Notes under the pieces: generated by a model | What the model saw: the letters and a program-made list of their open reading frames with translations, nothing else | Database searches by the model: none | What the model was told of the DNA's origin: nothing | In this document: in pieces, positions 51,923 to 60,455 of the stretch | Numbering within the stretch: position 1 is the stretch's first letter | Layout: the number at the start of each line of letters is the position of its first letter | NCBI GenBank assembly: GCA_965659415.1 | Contig: CBFHVA010000003.1 | Coordinates: 62,001 to 126,000, forward strand | Length of the DNA: 64,000 nt | DNA from: Phaeocystidibacter sp965659415 | GTDB taxonomy: Bacteria > Bacteroidota > Bacteroidia > Flavobacteriales > Schleiferiaceae | Direction: 5' to 3' | Position numbers and translations under genes: made by a program

Positions 51923-53173
51923 ATGAATATGGCCTTTGAGGCAAACTTTACCAACAAGTTCAAGATATTGAATGACCCAATTTACGGGTTCATATCCATT
52001 CCCAGTGAATTGATATTCGACTTAATTGAGCATCCGTACTTTCAGCGATTGCGCCGAATAACACAACTTGGACTTACCTACCTGGTTTACCCCGGCGCAT
52101 ACCACACCCGCTTTCACCATGCCATTGGGGCCATGCATCTAATGCAACGAGCAGTTGGCGTACTGAGGAGTAAGGGGCATGATATTACAGAAGCTGAAGA
52201 AGAGGCCGTTTATATCGCCATCCTATTGCACGACATTGGACATGGTCCTTTCTCGCATGCCTTGGAGCACACACTTGTTCGCAATGTTGACCACGAGCAG
52301 TTATCAGCATTGTTTATGGAGCGTTTGAATCAATCGCTCGAAGGTCGACTCACCCTAGCCATTAAGATTTTTAGAAACGAATATTCGAAGCGCTACCTGC
52401 ATGAGCTCATCAGTTCCCAGCTCGATATGGATCGACTGGATTATTTGCGCAGAGATAGCTTTTACACGGGAGTTACGGAGGGAGCCATCAACTCAGAGCG
52501 TCTTCTTACCATGTTGAACATTGCCGACGACCGATTGGTCGTTGACGCGAAGGGGATTTATTCTGTTGAGAAATTCATCGTAGCAAGAAGCCTCATGTAC
52601 TGGCAAGTTTATCTTCACAAAACCGTATTGAGCGCTGAATTTATGCTAGTAAACGTACTACAGCGCGCCAAAGAGCTTGCAGCGAACGGTATTGAGGTTC
52701 ACGGAACTACTGCCCTGCGAACTTTCCTTTATGAAGATCCGACTTTAGAAGATTTTCAGAAAAGTGAAACCCTCCTCGACACCTTTGCACATTTAGATGA
52801 TTCTGACTTGATGGCCGCGATTAAAGAGTGGTGTAATCACGAAGATCGGGTATTGAGTGATTTGAGCCGAAGGATTGTAGACCGAAGACTTTTCAGAATT
52901 GAAATCCAGCGCGAGCCTTTCGATGTAGCGTACGTAAACGACATCCGCATGCGGGTTCAAGGCACTTTTGGATTCACAACCGACGAGGCCTCTTATTACA
53001 TCATTGAGAAGGCCACTTCAAATGACATTTACAAGGCTGGCGACAATCAAATTCGCTTGAGATATAAAGATGGAAGAGTTAGCGATGTAGCAGAAGCAGC
53101 AGACCAGCTCAATCTCAAGGCGTTGCAAAGCTCAGTTACCCGACATTTTATCTGTTATCCAAAGGAGCTATAA
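51923..53173 (+). CDS. HD-domain phosphohydrolase (dNTPase-like)
   Basis: 416 residues. HD-domain metal motif: His-Thr-Arg-Phe-His-His near residue 63-68, Leu-Leu-His-Asp-Ile-Gly-His-Gly-Pro-Phe-Ser-His near 108-119, and Asp in Gln-Leu-Asp-Met-Asp-Arg-Leu-Asp near 175. The family includes SAMHD1-like dNTP triphosphohydrolases; the exact substrate is unknown. It stands just before the lpxD-lpxC-lpxA block, a conserved Bacteroidota arrangement, but with an 87-base gap and a separate lpxD promoter. Confidence 0.88.
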   Translation: MNMAFEANFTNKFKILNDPIYGFISIPSELIFDLIEHPYFQRLRRITQLGLTYLVYPGAYHTRFHHAIGAMHLMQRAVGVLRSKGHDITEAEEEAVYIAILLHDIGHGPFSHALEHTLVRNVDHEQLSALFMERLNQSLEGRLTLAIKIFRNEYSKRYLHELISSQLDMDRLDYLRRDSFYTGVTEGAINSERLLTMLNIADDRLVVDAKGIYSVEKFIVARSLMYWQVYLHKTVLSAEFMLVNVLQRAKELAANGIEVHGTTALRTFLYEDPTLEDFQKSETLLDTFAHLDDSDLMAAIKEWCNHEDRVLSDLSRRIVDRRLFRIEIQREPFDVAYVNDIRMRVQGTFGFTTDEASYYIIEKATSNDIYKAGDNQIRLRYKDGRVSDVAEAADQLNLKALQSSVTRHFICYPKEL

Positions 53174-53247
53174 CCTTGTTTCTCTGTATGGATACAGTTG
53201 CTCCGTTGCAGTTAGCATCTTGAAACATACTCAAGCGCTATTTTTCA

Positions 53248-53255
53248 TACTTTTG
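53248..53255 (+). promoter_or_regulatory. -7 box immediately before lpxD
   Basis: TACTTTTG, a perfect TAnnTTTG match, ending 5 bases before the lpxD ATG at 53261. The transcript would have a leader of only about two bases. A TTG lies 25 bases upstream, longer than the usual spacing. Confidence 0.5.
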
Positions 53256-53260
53256 GCGGG

Positions 53261-54283
53261 ATGGAATTTAGCGCCCAACAACTCGCAGACGTCTTAGAAG
53301 GAAGAGTAGACGGCAACCCTGAAGCAAAGGTGAGTCAGCTTTCTAAGATTGAAGAAGGTGGAGAAGGAACTCTTTCCTTTCTTGCCAACCCAGCCTACGA
53401 AAAACACATCTACACTACTACGGCAAGTATTGTTATTGTATCGGAGGATTTCAAGCCAACCAAAACGGTGACAGCAACGCTTTTGAGAGTGCCTGATGCA
53501 TATGGGGCCTTTGCGAAGCTCTTGGAAATGTATAATGCCATGCGTCAGAATAAATCTGGCATTGAGCAACCAAGCTTTATTTCAGATAGCGCGAAAACGC
53601 CAAGCGAGTGGTACTTGGGAGCATTCTCATACATTGGAGACCATGCCAATATCGGAGAAGGCACTAAAATTCATCCGCACGTGACGATAGGCGAAAATGT
53701 ACACATTGGGGAGAACTGTACCGTGCACTCTGGCGTGCACATCTACGCCGATTGTGTCATTGGCAATCACGTTACGATACATTCTGGAACGATCATCGGA
53801 GCTGATGGATTTGGTTTTGCCCCCAATTCTGAAAACAGTTACGATAAAGTGGCTCAAATTGGCAATGTGATCATTGAAGATCATGTTGAAATTGGAGCAA
53901 ACTCATCCATTGACCGAGCTACTCTGGGATCGACTATCATCCGTAAAGGAGTTAAGCTGGATAACCTCATTCAAATCGCACACAATGTCGAAATCGGTGA
54001 TAATACCGTAATAGCTGCTCAATCGGGCGTTGCAGGTTCTACCAAAATTGGAAAGAATTGCATGATTGGCGGTCAAGTTGGCATTGTGGGTCACTTAAAG
54101 ATTGGAGACGGGGTGAAAATTGCCGCTCAAAGTGGAATTGGAAAGAATATACCTGACGGTAAAGCAGTGCAAGGCAGCCCAGCCTTTGACTATGTTGACT
54201 ACAATAAATCCTACGCCGTGTTCCGAAGTTTGCCTAACCTCGCAAAGGACATTCACCAGATTAAGAAAAACCAACAACAATGA
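53261..54283 (+). CDS. lpxD: UDP-3-O-acyl-glucosamine N-acyltransferase
   Basis: 340 residues. N-terminal uridine-binding domain (about 1-100), then a left-handed beta helix of hexapeptide repeats (Ile-Gly-Glu-Asn and similar) from about 105 to 310. Catalytic His lies in Gln-Ile-Ala-His-Asn-Val-Glu-Ile-Gly. It adds the second 3-hydroxyacyl chain in lipid A synthesis. The stop overlaps the lpxC-fabZ start by 4 bases (ATGA). A second, divergent copy lies at 59405. Confidence 0.95.
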   Translation: MEFSAQQLADVLEGRVDGNPEAKVSQLSKIEEGGEGTLSFLANPAYEKHIYTTTASIVIVSEDFKPTKTVTATLLRVPDAYGAFAKLLEMYNAMRQNKSGIEQPSFISDSAKTPSEWYLGAFSYIGDHANIGEGTKIHPHVTIGENVHIGENCTVHSGVHIYADCVIGNHVTIHSGTIIGADGFGFAPNSENSYDKVAQIGNVIIEDHVEIGANSSIDRATLGSTIIRKGVKLDNLIQIAHNVEIGDNTVIAAQSGVAGSTKIGKNCMIGGQVGIVGHLKIGDGVKIAAQSGIGKNIPDGKAVQGSPAFDYVDYNKSYAVFRSLPNLAKDIHQIKKNQQQ

Positions 54284-55671
54284 GCCAACAAAAAACGCTT
54301 AAAGCGCCGGTTCACATATCAGGAACAGGATTACATACGGGAGTAAATGTGGAGCTCGTTTTGAACCCTGCTCCAACAGATCACGGTTTCAAATTTCAAC
54401 GTACTGATTTAGAAAACCAGCCTATCATCGACGCACTTGCCTCCAATGTAGTGAGCACTGATCGCGGCACTACCCTTACCCAAGGAGATGCTAAGATCTT
54501 TACTACTGAGCACGTTCTGGCTGCCCTCGTTGGAACGGGAATAGATAACTGCTTGATTCAATTAAATGCTCAGGAAACTCCAATCTTGGACGGTTCATCA
54601 AAACCATTCGTTGAAGCCATAAAAAGCGTTGGGATTGAAGAACAAGACATGGAGCGTAAGGAGTTTGTAATCAACGAAGTGGTTCGGTATTACAACGAGG
54701 AGGAGGATATTGAAATCTTAGCCCTGCCTTCAGATGAATATCAGGTTACAACTCTGGTAGACTATCAAACAAGAGTACTAGGAAGTCAAAACGCACACAT
54801 CGATCATATTGATGAATTTGAAACTCAAATTGCGCCTGCACGTACTTTTTCGTTCCTACATGAACTGGAGTTCTTGCTCGACAATGGCCTGATCAAAGGC
54901 GGCGATCTGAACAATGCGATCGTTTACGTCGACAAAGAAGTGAACGACGAAACCATGTCTAAACTGCGCAAGGCCTTCGATAAGGACTCAGTGAAGGTGA
55001 AGCCAAATGGAATTCTCGACAACTTGGATTTACATTTCCCGAATGAAGCGGCTCGTCACAAATTGCTTGATGTGATTGGTGATTTGGCGCTAGCGGGGCG
55101 ACCAATTCGAGGAAGAATCATCGCGACTAAACCAGGACATAAGGCCAATACAGAGTTCGCAAAAATGCTTCAGCAGCTGATTAAGAAAGATGACGCTAAA
55201 CCGAAAGCACCTAGAATTGATTTGAGTGTTCCTCCCGTATATGAGGTTACCGAAATCATGAAGCGCTTACCACACCGTCCCCCTTTCTTGTTAGTGGATA
55301 GAATTCTAGAGTTGTCGAAAAACCACGTTGTGGGTATGAAGGCGGTAACTATGAACGAGCCTTACTTCGTAGGTCATTTCCCTGGCGCTCCTGTTATGCC
55401 TGGTGTATTACAAGTAGAGGCAATGGCGCAAGTAGGAGGCATTTTGGCCCTGAGCACCGTTCCCGATCCAGAAAACTACTTGACCTTCTTTTTGAAAATC
55501 GATGGGGTCAAGTTTAAGAAGAAGGTTATGCCTGGCGATGTGCTGACCTTCAAATTAGAACTTACCGAGCCTATTCGCCGTGGTATCGTTCAAATGCACG
55601 GACAGTGCTTTGTGGGCGATCAGCTCGTTACAGAAGCCAGTTTGATGGCTCAGATTACCAAAGAAAAGTAA
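54280..55671 (+). CDS. lpxC-fabZ: Bifunctional LpxC deacetylase / FabZ dehydratase
   Basis: 463 residues, a fusion typical of Bacteroidota. LpxC part about 1-305: Gly-Thr-Gly-Leu-His-Thr-Gly near 15-21, zinc ligand His78 in Thr-Glu-His-Val-Leu-Ala-Ala-Leu, and a second His in the Leu-Asp-Val-Ile-Gly-Asp-Leu region preceding. FabZ part about 315-463: His-Arg-Pro-Pro-Phe-Leu-Leu-Val-Asp-Arg and catalytic Gly-His-Phe-Pro-Gly-x-Pro-Val-Met-Pro-Gly-Val. It couples the committed lipid A step with dehydration of 3-hydroxyacyl-ACP, which shares the acyl substrate pool. Confidence 0.97.
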   Translation: MSQQKTLKAPVHISGTGLHTGVNVELVLNPAPTDHGFKFQRTDLENQPIIDALASNVVSTDRGTTLTQGDAKIFTTEHVLAALVGTGIDNCLIQLNAQETPILDGSSKPFVEAIKSVGIEEQDMERKEFVINEVVRYYNEEEDIEILALPSDEYQVTTLVDYQTRVLGSQNAHIDHIDEFETQIAPARTFSFLHELEFLLDNGLIKGGDLNNAIVYVDKEVNDETMSKLRKAFDKDSVKVKPNGILDNLDLHFPNEAARHKLLDVIGDLALAGRPIRGRIIATKPGHKANTEFAKMLQQLIKKDDAKPKAPRIDLSVPPVYEVTEIMKRLPHRPPFLLVDRILELSKNHVVGMKAVTMNEPYFVGHFPGAPVMPGVLQVEAMAQVGGILALSTVPDPENYLTFFLKIDGVKFKKKVMPGDVLTFKLELTEPIRRGIVQMHGQCFVGDQLVTEASLMAQITKEK

Positions 55672-55672
55672 G

Positions 55673-56467
55673 ATGAATCAACCTTTAGCATACGTCCATC
55701 CATCCGCAAAGATTGCCGATACCGTAGTGATTGAACCTTTCACTACCATTCACAAAAATGTGGAAATTGGTGAGGGAACATGGATAGGGAGTAACGTAAC
55801 CATCATGGAAGGCGCGCGAATCGGAAAAAACTGTCGGATTTTCCCAGGAGCCGTAATCTCAGCTATCCCTCAAGACTTAAAGTTTGAAGGAGAAGACACG
55901 ACTGCAGAAGTTGGTGATGGAACGATTATTCGCGAATGTGTAACCATTAACCGTGGGACCAAGGCTGCGGGCAAAACCGTGGTGGGGAAACACTGCCTCC
56001 TTCAAGCCTATAGCCACATTGCACATGATTGTATTGTGGGTGATCATGCTATTATCGTGAATGGATGCGCGCTTGCGGGGCACGTTGAAATGGGCGAATA
56101 TGCCATCTTAGGGGGATTATCCGCCGTTCAACAATTCACGAAAATTGGCAAGCATGCATTTGTTGGTGGTGGGTCCTTGGTGCGCAAGGATGTGCCTCCG
56201 TATGTAAAGGCTGCAAAGGAACCCATTTCTTATGCTGGCATCAACAGTATTGGACTGCGCCGGCGAGGTTACGAGAACGACAAAATCAACGAAATTCAGA
56301 ATATTTATCGCATTCTCTTTCAAAAGAATTACAATGTGAGTCAGGCAGCCGAAATAATTGAAGCTGACTTTGAAGCTACCAGGGAGCGCGACGAAATCTT
56401 GACCTTCATTAGAGAATCGCAACAAGGGATAATGAAGGGCTTCAGTTTAACCCGCAATGGAGGTTGA
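55673..56467 (+). CDS. lpxA: UDP-N-acetylglucosamine O-acyltransferase
   Basis: 264 residues, the usual length. Hexapeptide beta helix from about 5 to 190, with His-Pro-Ser-Ala near the N-terminus, Asn-Arg-Gly-Thr, and catalytic His in Tyr-Ser-His-Ile-Ala-His-Asp-Cys near 125. C-terminal helical domain follows. It performs the first acylation of lipid A synthesis. One base separates it from lpxC-fabZ. Its last 11 bases overlap the ABC ATPase gene. Confidence 0.96.
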   Translation: MNQPLAYVHPSAKIADTVVIEPFTTIHKNVEIGEGTWIGSNVTIMEGARIGKNCRIFPGAVISAIPQDLKFEGEDTTAEVGDGTIIRECVTINRGTKAAGKTVVGKHCLLQAYSHIAHDCIVGDHAIIVNGCALAGHVEMGEYAILGGLSAVQQFTKIGKHAFVGGGSLVRKDVPPYVKAAKEPISYAGINSIGLRRRGYENDKINEIQNIYRILFQKNYNVSQAAEIIEADFEATRERDEILTFIRESQQGIMKGFSLTRNGG

Positions 56468-57068
56468 GTTAGTCGGCATCGGGAAGCGCTTTGAACGCCA
56501 TTATATTTTCCGCAACATTTCTGAAACTTTCTCCAACGGAGATCGCATTGCGGTGCTAGGTGGAAACGGGTCCGGCAAGAGCACTTTGCTCAAAGTTATC
56601 TCTGGGAGTTTAACCCTTACAGAAGGCCAGTTAATCGTCCGGGATAAATCGGAAATCCCCATCTCAAAGTACATGCGAATGGTGGCTTTTGCAGGGCCTT
56701 ATACCGAGCTTATCGAAGAATTCAACCTGCATGAACTCGTGCAATTTCAGAGCAGGTTTAGAGGATGGATTAACGGTATGTCCGATTCGAACATCGTTTC
56801 GGCCACTCGATTAGAGGACTTCGCTCATCGCCCTATTAGCACTTTCAGCTCAGGAATGCGTCAACGAGTTCGCTTGGCCCTTGCCATTCTCTCCGACTCT
56901 CCCGTCCTGCTTCTGGACGAGCCAACTTCTAACCTTGACGAAAAGGGAATAAAGTGGTTTGAAACGCTACTTTCGGAACATGTACAAGACCGAATCCTAT
57001 TTGTAGGATCCAATCATCAGTCAAGAGAAATTGCCCTTTGCACAAAGGAAGTTAACTTGAGGAAGTGA
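56457..57068 (+). CDS. Stand-alone ABC transporter ATP-binding protein
   Basis: 203 residues, a single short nucleotide-binding domain. Walker A Gly-Gly-Asn-Gly-Ser-Gly-Lys-Ser at 35-42, signature Ser-Ser-Gly-Met-Arg-Gln-Arg, Walker B Leu-Leu-Leu-Asp-Glu-Pro-Thr-Ser-Asn-Leu-Asp, H-loop His in Gly-Ser-Asn-His-Gln. The Q-loop region reads Ala-Phe-Ala-Gly-Pro-Tyr-Thr-Glu with no Gln at the expected place. It overlaps lpxA by 11 bases and the following GT-C-like gene by 4 (GTGA). No ABC permease is adjacent. Size and style recall CcmA-type ATPases; transported substrate unknown. Confidence 0.85.
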   Translation: MEVELVGIGKRFERHYIFRNISETFSNGDRIAVLGGNGSGKSTLLKVISGSLTLTEGQLIVRDKSEIPISKYMRMVAFAGPYTELIEEFNLHELVQFQSRFRGWINGMSDSNIVSATRLEDFAHRPISTFSSGMRQRVRLALAILSDSPVLLLDEPTSNLDEKGIKWFETLLSEHVQDRILFVGSNHQSREIALCTKEVNLRK

Positions 57069-58516
57069 GTACTTCCACTTCGAATAAGCTGAATTGGTTC
57101 TTTTGGGTTTCATCTGCCCTACTCATTTTCGTTGGGGTCTACTTCCATGAACCGTGGCGTGATGAAGCTCAGGCCGTGAATATCGTTACCGATTCGGTTG
57201 GATGGTGGGATCTGATTCAGCGCATCAGGTGGGAGGGTCATCCCATTCTATGGTTTGCGATCATCAAGGTTTTTGGTGCAAATTTGATTCCTTGGATTCA
57301 TGGGGGCATAGCAGCTGGAACGAATGCTTTGATTGTCTTTAAAAGTCGATGGCCAAATGCCATTAAATGGAGCTTGCCTTTTTCCTATTACTTCATCTTT
57401 GAGTATGCGATTATTTATCGCGATTACGCCATAGGTATCTTACTCTTGTTTGGGGCAGTCCACCTTTGGAAGTCTAAACCAATCTTCTCCTTTATTCTTC
57501 TACTTTTAGCCGTTCAAGCCAACTTCTTTGCGGCTCTATTGAGCGCGGCCATTGGATTAAAGTTCTTCTTAGATCAACCGCGAAATAGACAATGGTATTG
57601 GATGATTCCTGTAGGACTTCTTTGGGGATCCACGCTCATCTACCAATTCACACCTCCTGAAAGTGGTGGTTTTGCAAGCGGATGGCACTTCTCGTCTGAT
57701 TCTACATTTGCAGATACTTTTCTAACAATAGGAGCGAGTTTGACCCTCCCATTCATCTTTGACGGTGTATTGATTGCTGGTATCGTCCGCAGCTTGTTTG
57801 AGGTTATTGGTTTTATTCTACCCATCGCGCTTGCATTAAACCTACGGAAGGTGGGGTTGCAACGCGCGAGTTGGATATTCTTAGGAGTGACGATCTTAAT
57901 CATCGTATTCTGTAGCGTTAAAGTTTATGGCTTCCCACGCCACTTGATTCACATTTGGATCTTGTTTCTCTTATTCCAGTTTGGTGAAAAAAGAAATGCT
58001 GAGATCAAAGCACTGTGGACCTCTAAACTTATTACGGTATTGATTGTGGGACAGGTACTGGCCGGAATTACGCATGTATTCATCGAAATCACCAGACCCT
58101 ATGACACTCGTTACTCAAACGCATATCGCGTAGCTGATTTCCTTATGGAACATAAAATCCCTGCAAGTAATGTTGCCGTTTTTCCAGAAAACAGAGTCGC
58201 CGCCATTAGCCTAAAAACAGACCAGCCATACTTTCTCCCTGCAATGGACACAGTAATGAATCACCTCATCTGGTCTGCTGAAAGTCAAACTAACCTAAAC
58301 CCAAGAATGTTACGTGCTCGTCTTATCGAACATTTTGGTGGGGAGAAAGTAATACTCATTACCCCGAAAATGATGCACGAGCATTTTGTTCGAGTCGGGA
58401 ATGAGTGGAAAACCGTACTTGATCCGCGGAAATTGGATTTTGATTCATCTCCTTCCATTTCAGGAGAGCAGTTCTACGTTTACGAGATAGATTTGTCGAG
58501 GGACCTGGTGGAGTAA
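57065..58516 (+). CDS. Multi-pass membrane protein resembling GT-C glycosyltransferases
   Basis: 483 residues from a GTG overlapping the previous stop (GTGA). About eleven to thirteen membrane helices. The first periplasmic loop holds His-Glu-Pro-Trp-Arg-Asp-Glu-Ala-Gln near residue 28-36; an acidic pair at this place is the hallmark of GT-C enzymes that use lipid-linked sugars. A soluble C-terminal domain of about 130 residues follows. Coupled to an ABC ATPase and next to lpxA, it may modify lipid A or another glycan, but this is inference. Not assignable to a named enzyme. Confidence 0.65.
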   Translation: MSTSTSNKLNWFFWVSSALLIFVGVYFHEPWRDEAQAVNIVTDSVGWWDLIQRIRWEGHPILWFAIIKVFGANLIPWIHGGIAAGTNALIVFKSRWPNAIKWSLPFSYYFIFEYAIIYRDYAIGILLLFGAVHLWKSKPIFSFILLLLAVQANFFAALLSAAIGLKFFLDQPRNRQWYWMIPVGLLWGSTLIYQFTPPESGGFASGWHFSSDSTFADTFLTIGASLTLPFIFDGVLIAGIVRSLFEVIGFILPIALALNLRKVGLQRASWIFLGVTILIIVFCSVKVYGFPRHLIHIWILFLLFQFGEKRNAEIKALWTSKLITVLIVGQVLAGITHVFIEITRPYDTRYSNAYRVADFLMEHKIPASNVAVFPENRVAAISLKTDQPYFLPAMDTVMNHLIWSAESQTNLNPRMLRARLIEHFGGEKVILITPKMMHEHFVRVGNEWKTVLDPRKLDFDSSPSISGEQFYVYEIDLSRDLVE

Positions 58517-58838
58517 TCGGTTGTTCCAGCACAATCTCGATGGGCTGATATTCTTTCCAAAGGGGCCGGCCTCCAGCCACCCACCATCGCAAAATTATCC
58601 AAGCTGAACGATTGAAGTTGTAAAACATCCGGATACAATCGAATCTTATTTGTGGTGAGAATCAGAACAGAAAGATTCCAATTCATAACTTGAGACTGGG
58701 GAAGGGTGGGTTCATCCCCTATCAGCTCTCCCAATCTGCAACATCCCTAGCCGAAGTAGTGATAACATTAATTTTTGATTGAAGCCACCTTGAGTCAGTC
58801 TGATGAAAACCCCTATTTTAGCGGTTCAAATTGACATT
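58517..58838. other. 322-base interval between the GT-C-like gene and efp
   Basis: No credible gene. Minus-strand open frames here overlap the GT-C-like gene and lack family features. It should contain the efp promoter. A near match (TAATTTTTG, one base too long between TA and TTTG) lies around 58769; nothing better is seen, and no intrinsic terminator is visible after 58516. Confidence 0.5.
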
Positions 58839-59405
58839 ATGGCCAGTACTTCAGATATCCGCAATGGAATGTGCCTCGACTATAACAACGAGCCATTTCA
58901 AATCGTAGAATTTCTTCATGTTAAACCTGGAAAAGGGAACGCATTCGTTCGAACAAAAATGCGAAACCTCAATACGGGAAGAATGCTCGAGCACACATTT
59001 CCGGCCGGGACGAAAATTGAAGAAATCCGTGTGGAAAATCGGAACTACCAATTCCTTTATAATGATCCTGATGGGTATCATTTCATGAACATGGAGACCT
59101 ATGAGCAAATCACTCTTCAAAAAGACTTGATTAACGCTCCCGAGTTCTTGAAAGATGGAATGGAGACGAGCATTCTATACCACGCTGACGAGGAACGTCC
59201 ATTGAGCTGCGAGCTTCCGGCTACAGTGGTGCTGGAAATCACCTACAGCGAGCCAGGAGTAAAGGGAAATACTGCGACGAATGCCACCAAACCGGCAAAG
59301 CTCGAGACAGGAGCTGAAGTACGTGTACCACTTTTCATTGAAGAAGGAGAAAAAATTGTGGTAGACACAACAACAGGGTCATACAAAGAACGCGCAAAGG
59401 AATAA
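58839..59405 (+). CDS. efp: Elongation factor P
   Basis: 188 residues from ATG 58839 (Met-Ala-Ser-Thr-Ser-Asp-Ile-Arg-Asn-Gly), the length of EF-P; an in-frame ATG at 58803 would add 12 residues not seen in the family. Tip-loop Lys32 lies in Pro-Gly-Lys-Gly-Asn-Ala-Phe, the site modified in many bacteria. Three beta-barrel domains. It relieves ribosome stalling at polyproline. Its stop overlaps the next gene's start (TAATG). Confidence 0.96.
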   Translation: MASTSDIRNGMCLDYNNEPFQIVEFLHVKPGKGNAFVRTKMRNLNTGRMLEHTFPAGTKIEEIRVENRNYQFLYNDPDGYHFMNMETYEQITLQKDLINAPEFLKDGMETSILYHADEERPLSCELPATVVLEITYSEPGVKGNTATNATKPAKLETGAEVRVPLFIEEGEKIVVDTTTGSYKERAKE

Positions 59406-60334
59406 TGAAGTTTCCTGAAGCTCAGAAACTAGGTGAACTAGCAGATTGGTTAGGTTGTGATTTTGTGGGCGACCCCGAACACTTGGTGCTTGGTATTAAC
59501 GAGATTCACGTGGTTGAAGCTGGTGATCTTGTATTCGTAGACCATCCAAAGTACTACGACAAAGCACTCAATTCAGCAGCTACCACCATTCTGATTAACA
59601 AAGCGGTTGAAGCCCCCAAGGGTAAAGGCCTAATTGTAAGTGACGATCCTTTCAGGGACTTCAATAAAATCACAAGGTTTTACCGACCATTTTACGCATC
59701 GTCAGCTGCGATAGCCAATGATGCCGTGATTGGAGAAAATACTATCATCCAACCAGGTTGCTTTATTGGTCCGAATGTGCGCATTGGCAACAATTGTATC
59801 ATCCACAGCAATGTTTCGATTTATGGCAATTGCGCAATTGGAGATGATGTAACTCTCCATGCGGGTACTGTGCTAGGGGCTAATGCCTTCTACTACAAAA
59901 AACGTCCCGATGGTTTCGATCGACTTGAAAGTGGCGGCGATATCCGAATCGATGATAAAGTTGAAATTGGAGCGAACTGCACGATTGATAAAGGGGTATC
60001 TGGAACGACCATTATTGGTGAGGGGACTAAGATCGACAACAACGTTCAAATAGGCCACGACACACAAATAGGCAAGCATTGTCTATTCGCCTCTCAAGTG
60101 GGAATTGCGGGATGTGTTATTGTAGAAGACCACGTTACCTTATGGGGACAAGTGGGTGTCATTAGCGGGATTACACTGGGAAAAGGAAGTACCGTATATG
60201 CACAATCCGGAGTGGCTAAAACCCTCGAGCCAAACAAGACCTACTTCGGAAGCCCTGCCGAAGAAGCTCGTAAAAAGTACCGCGAAATCGCAGCTCTCAA
60301 AGAAGTTCCTAACCTCTTGGAACGTTTGAAGTAA
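59405..60334 (+). CDS. Second LpxD-like UDP-sugar N-acyltransferase
   Basis: 309 residues. N-terminal domain about 1-100 like LpxD, then hexapeptide repeats about 105-275. The His of Gln-Ile-Gly-His-Asp-Thr-Gln-Ile-Gly matches the catalytic His position of the true lpxD copy at 53261, but overall sequence is divergent. It is coupled to efp by a one-base overlap, a conserved flavobacterial linkage. It may acylate a different UDP-sugar, or a different chain, in envelope lipid synthesis. A hairpin follows. Confidence 0.85.
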   Translation: MKFPEAQKLGELADWLGCDFVGDPEHLVLGINEIHVVEAGDLVFVDHPKYYDKALNSAATTILINKAVEAPKGKGLIVSDDPFRDFNKITRFYRPFYASSAAIANDAVIGENTIIQPGCFIGPNVRIGNNCIIHSNVSIYGNCAIGDDVTLHAGTVLGANAFYYKKRPDGFDRLESGGDIRIDDKVEIGANCTIDKGVSGTTIIGEGTKIDNNVQIGHDTQIGKHCLFASQVGIAGCVIVEDHVTLWGQVGVISGITLGKGSTVYAQSGVAKTLEPNKTYFGSPAEEARKKYREIAALKEVPNLLERLK

Positions 60335-60382
60335 GTTGTTCTTCTTCAGAATAACGAGGCAGACATCATAGCTTTTAAGCCA

Positions 60383-60418
60383 TAAAAAAAAGCCGCTCCC
60401 CGGGTGAGGAACGGCTTT
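60383..60418 (-). terminator. Terminator of the SusCD operon (possibly bidirectional)
   Basis: AAAGCCG 60389-60395 pairs with CGGCTTT 60412-60418; after a C/A mismatch TCC 60397-60399 pairs with GGA 60408-60410. On the minus strand eight T follow the stem. The plus side ends CTTTCT, so it may also stop the LpxD-like transcript. It is 37 bases past the SusD stop. Confidence 0.82.
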
Positions 60419-60455
60419 CTGTTGAAATGGCAACTATAGTTGCCCTATTTGCTCA

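Noticed and set aside
58480..58734. Minus-strand frame after the GT-C-like gene
   Set aside because: It overlaps a well-supported coding region, has no recognisable features and no promoter.
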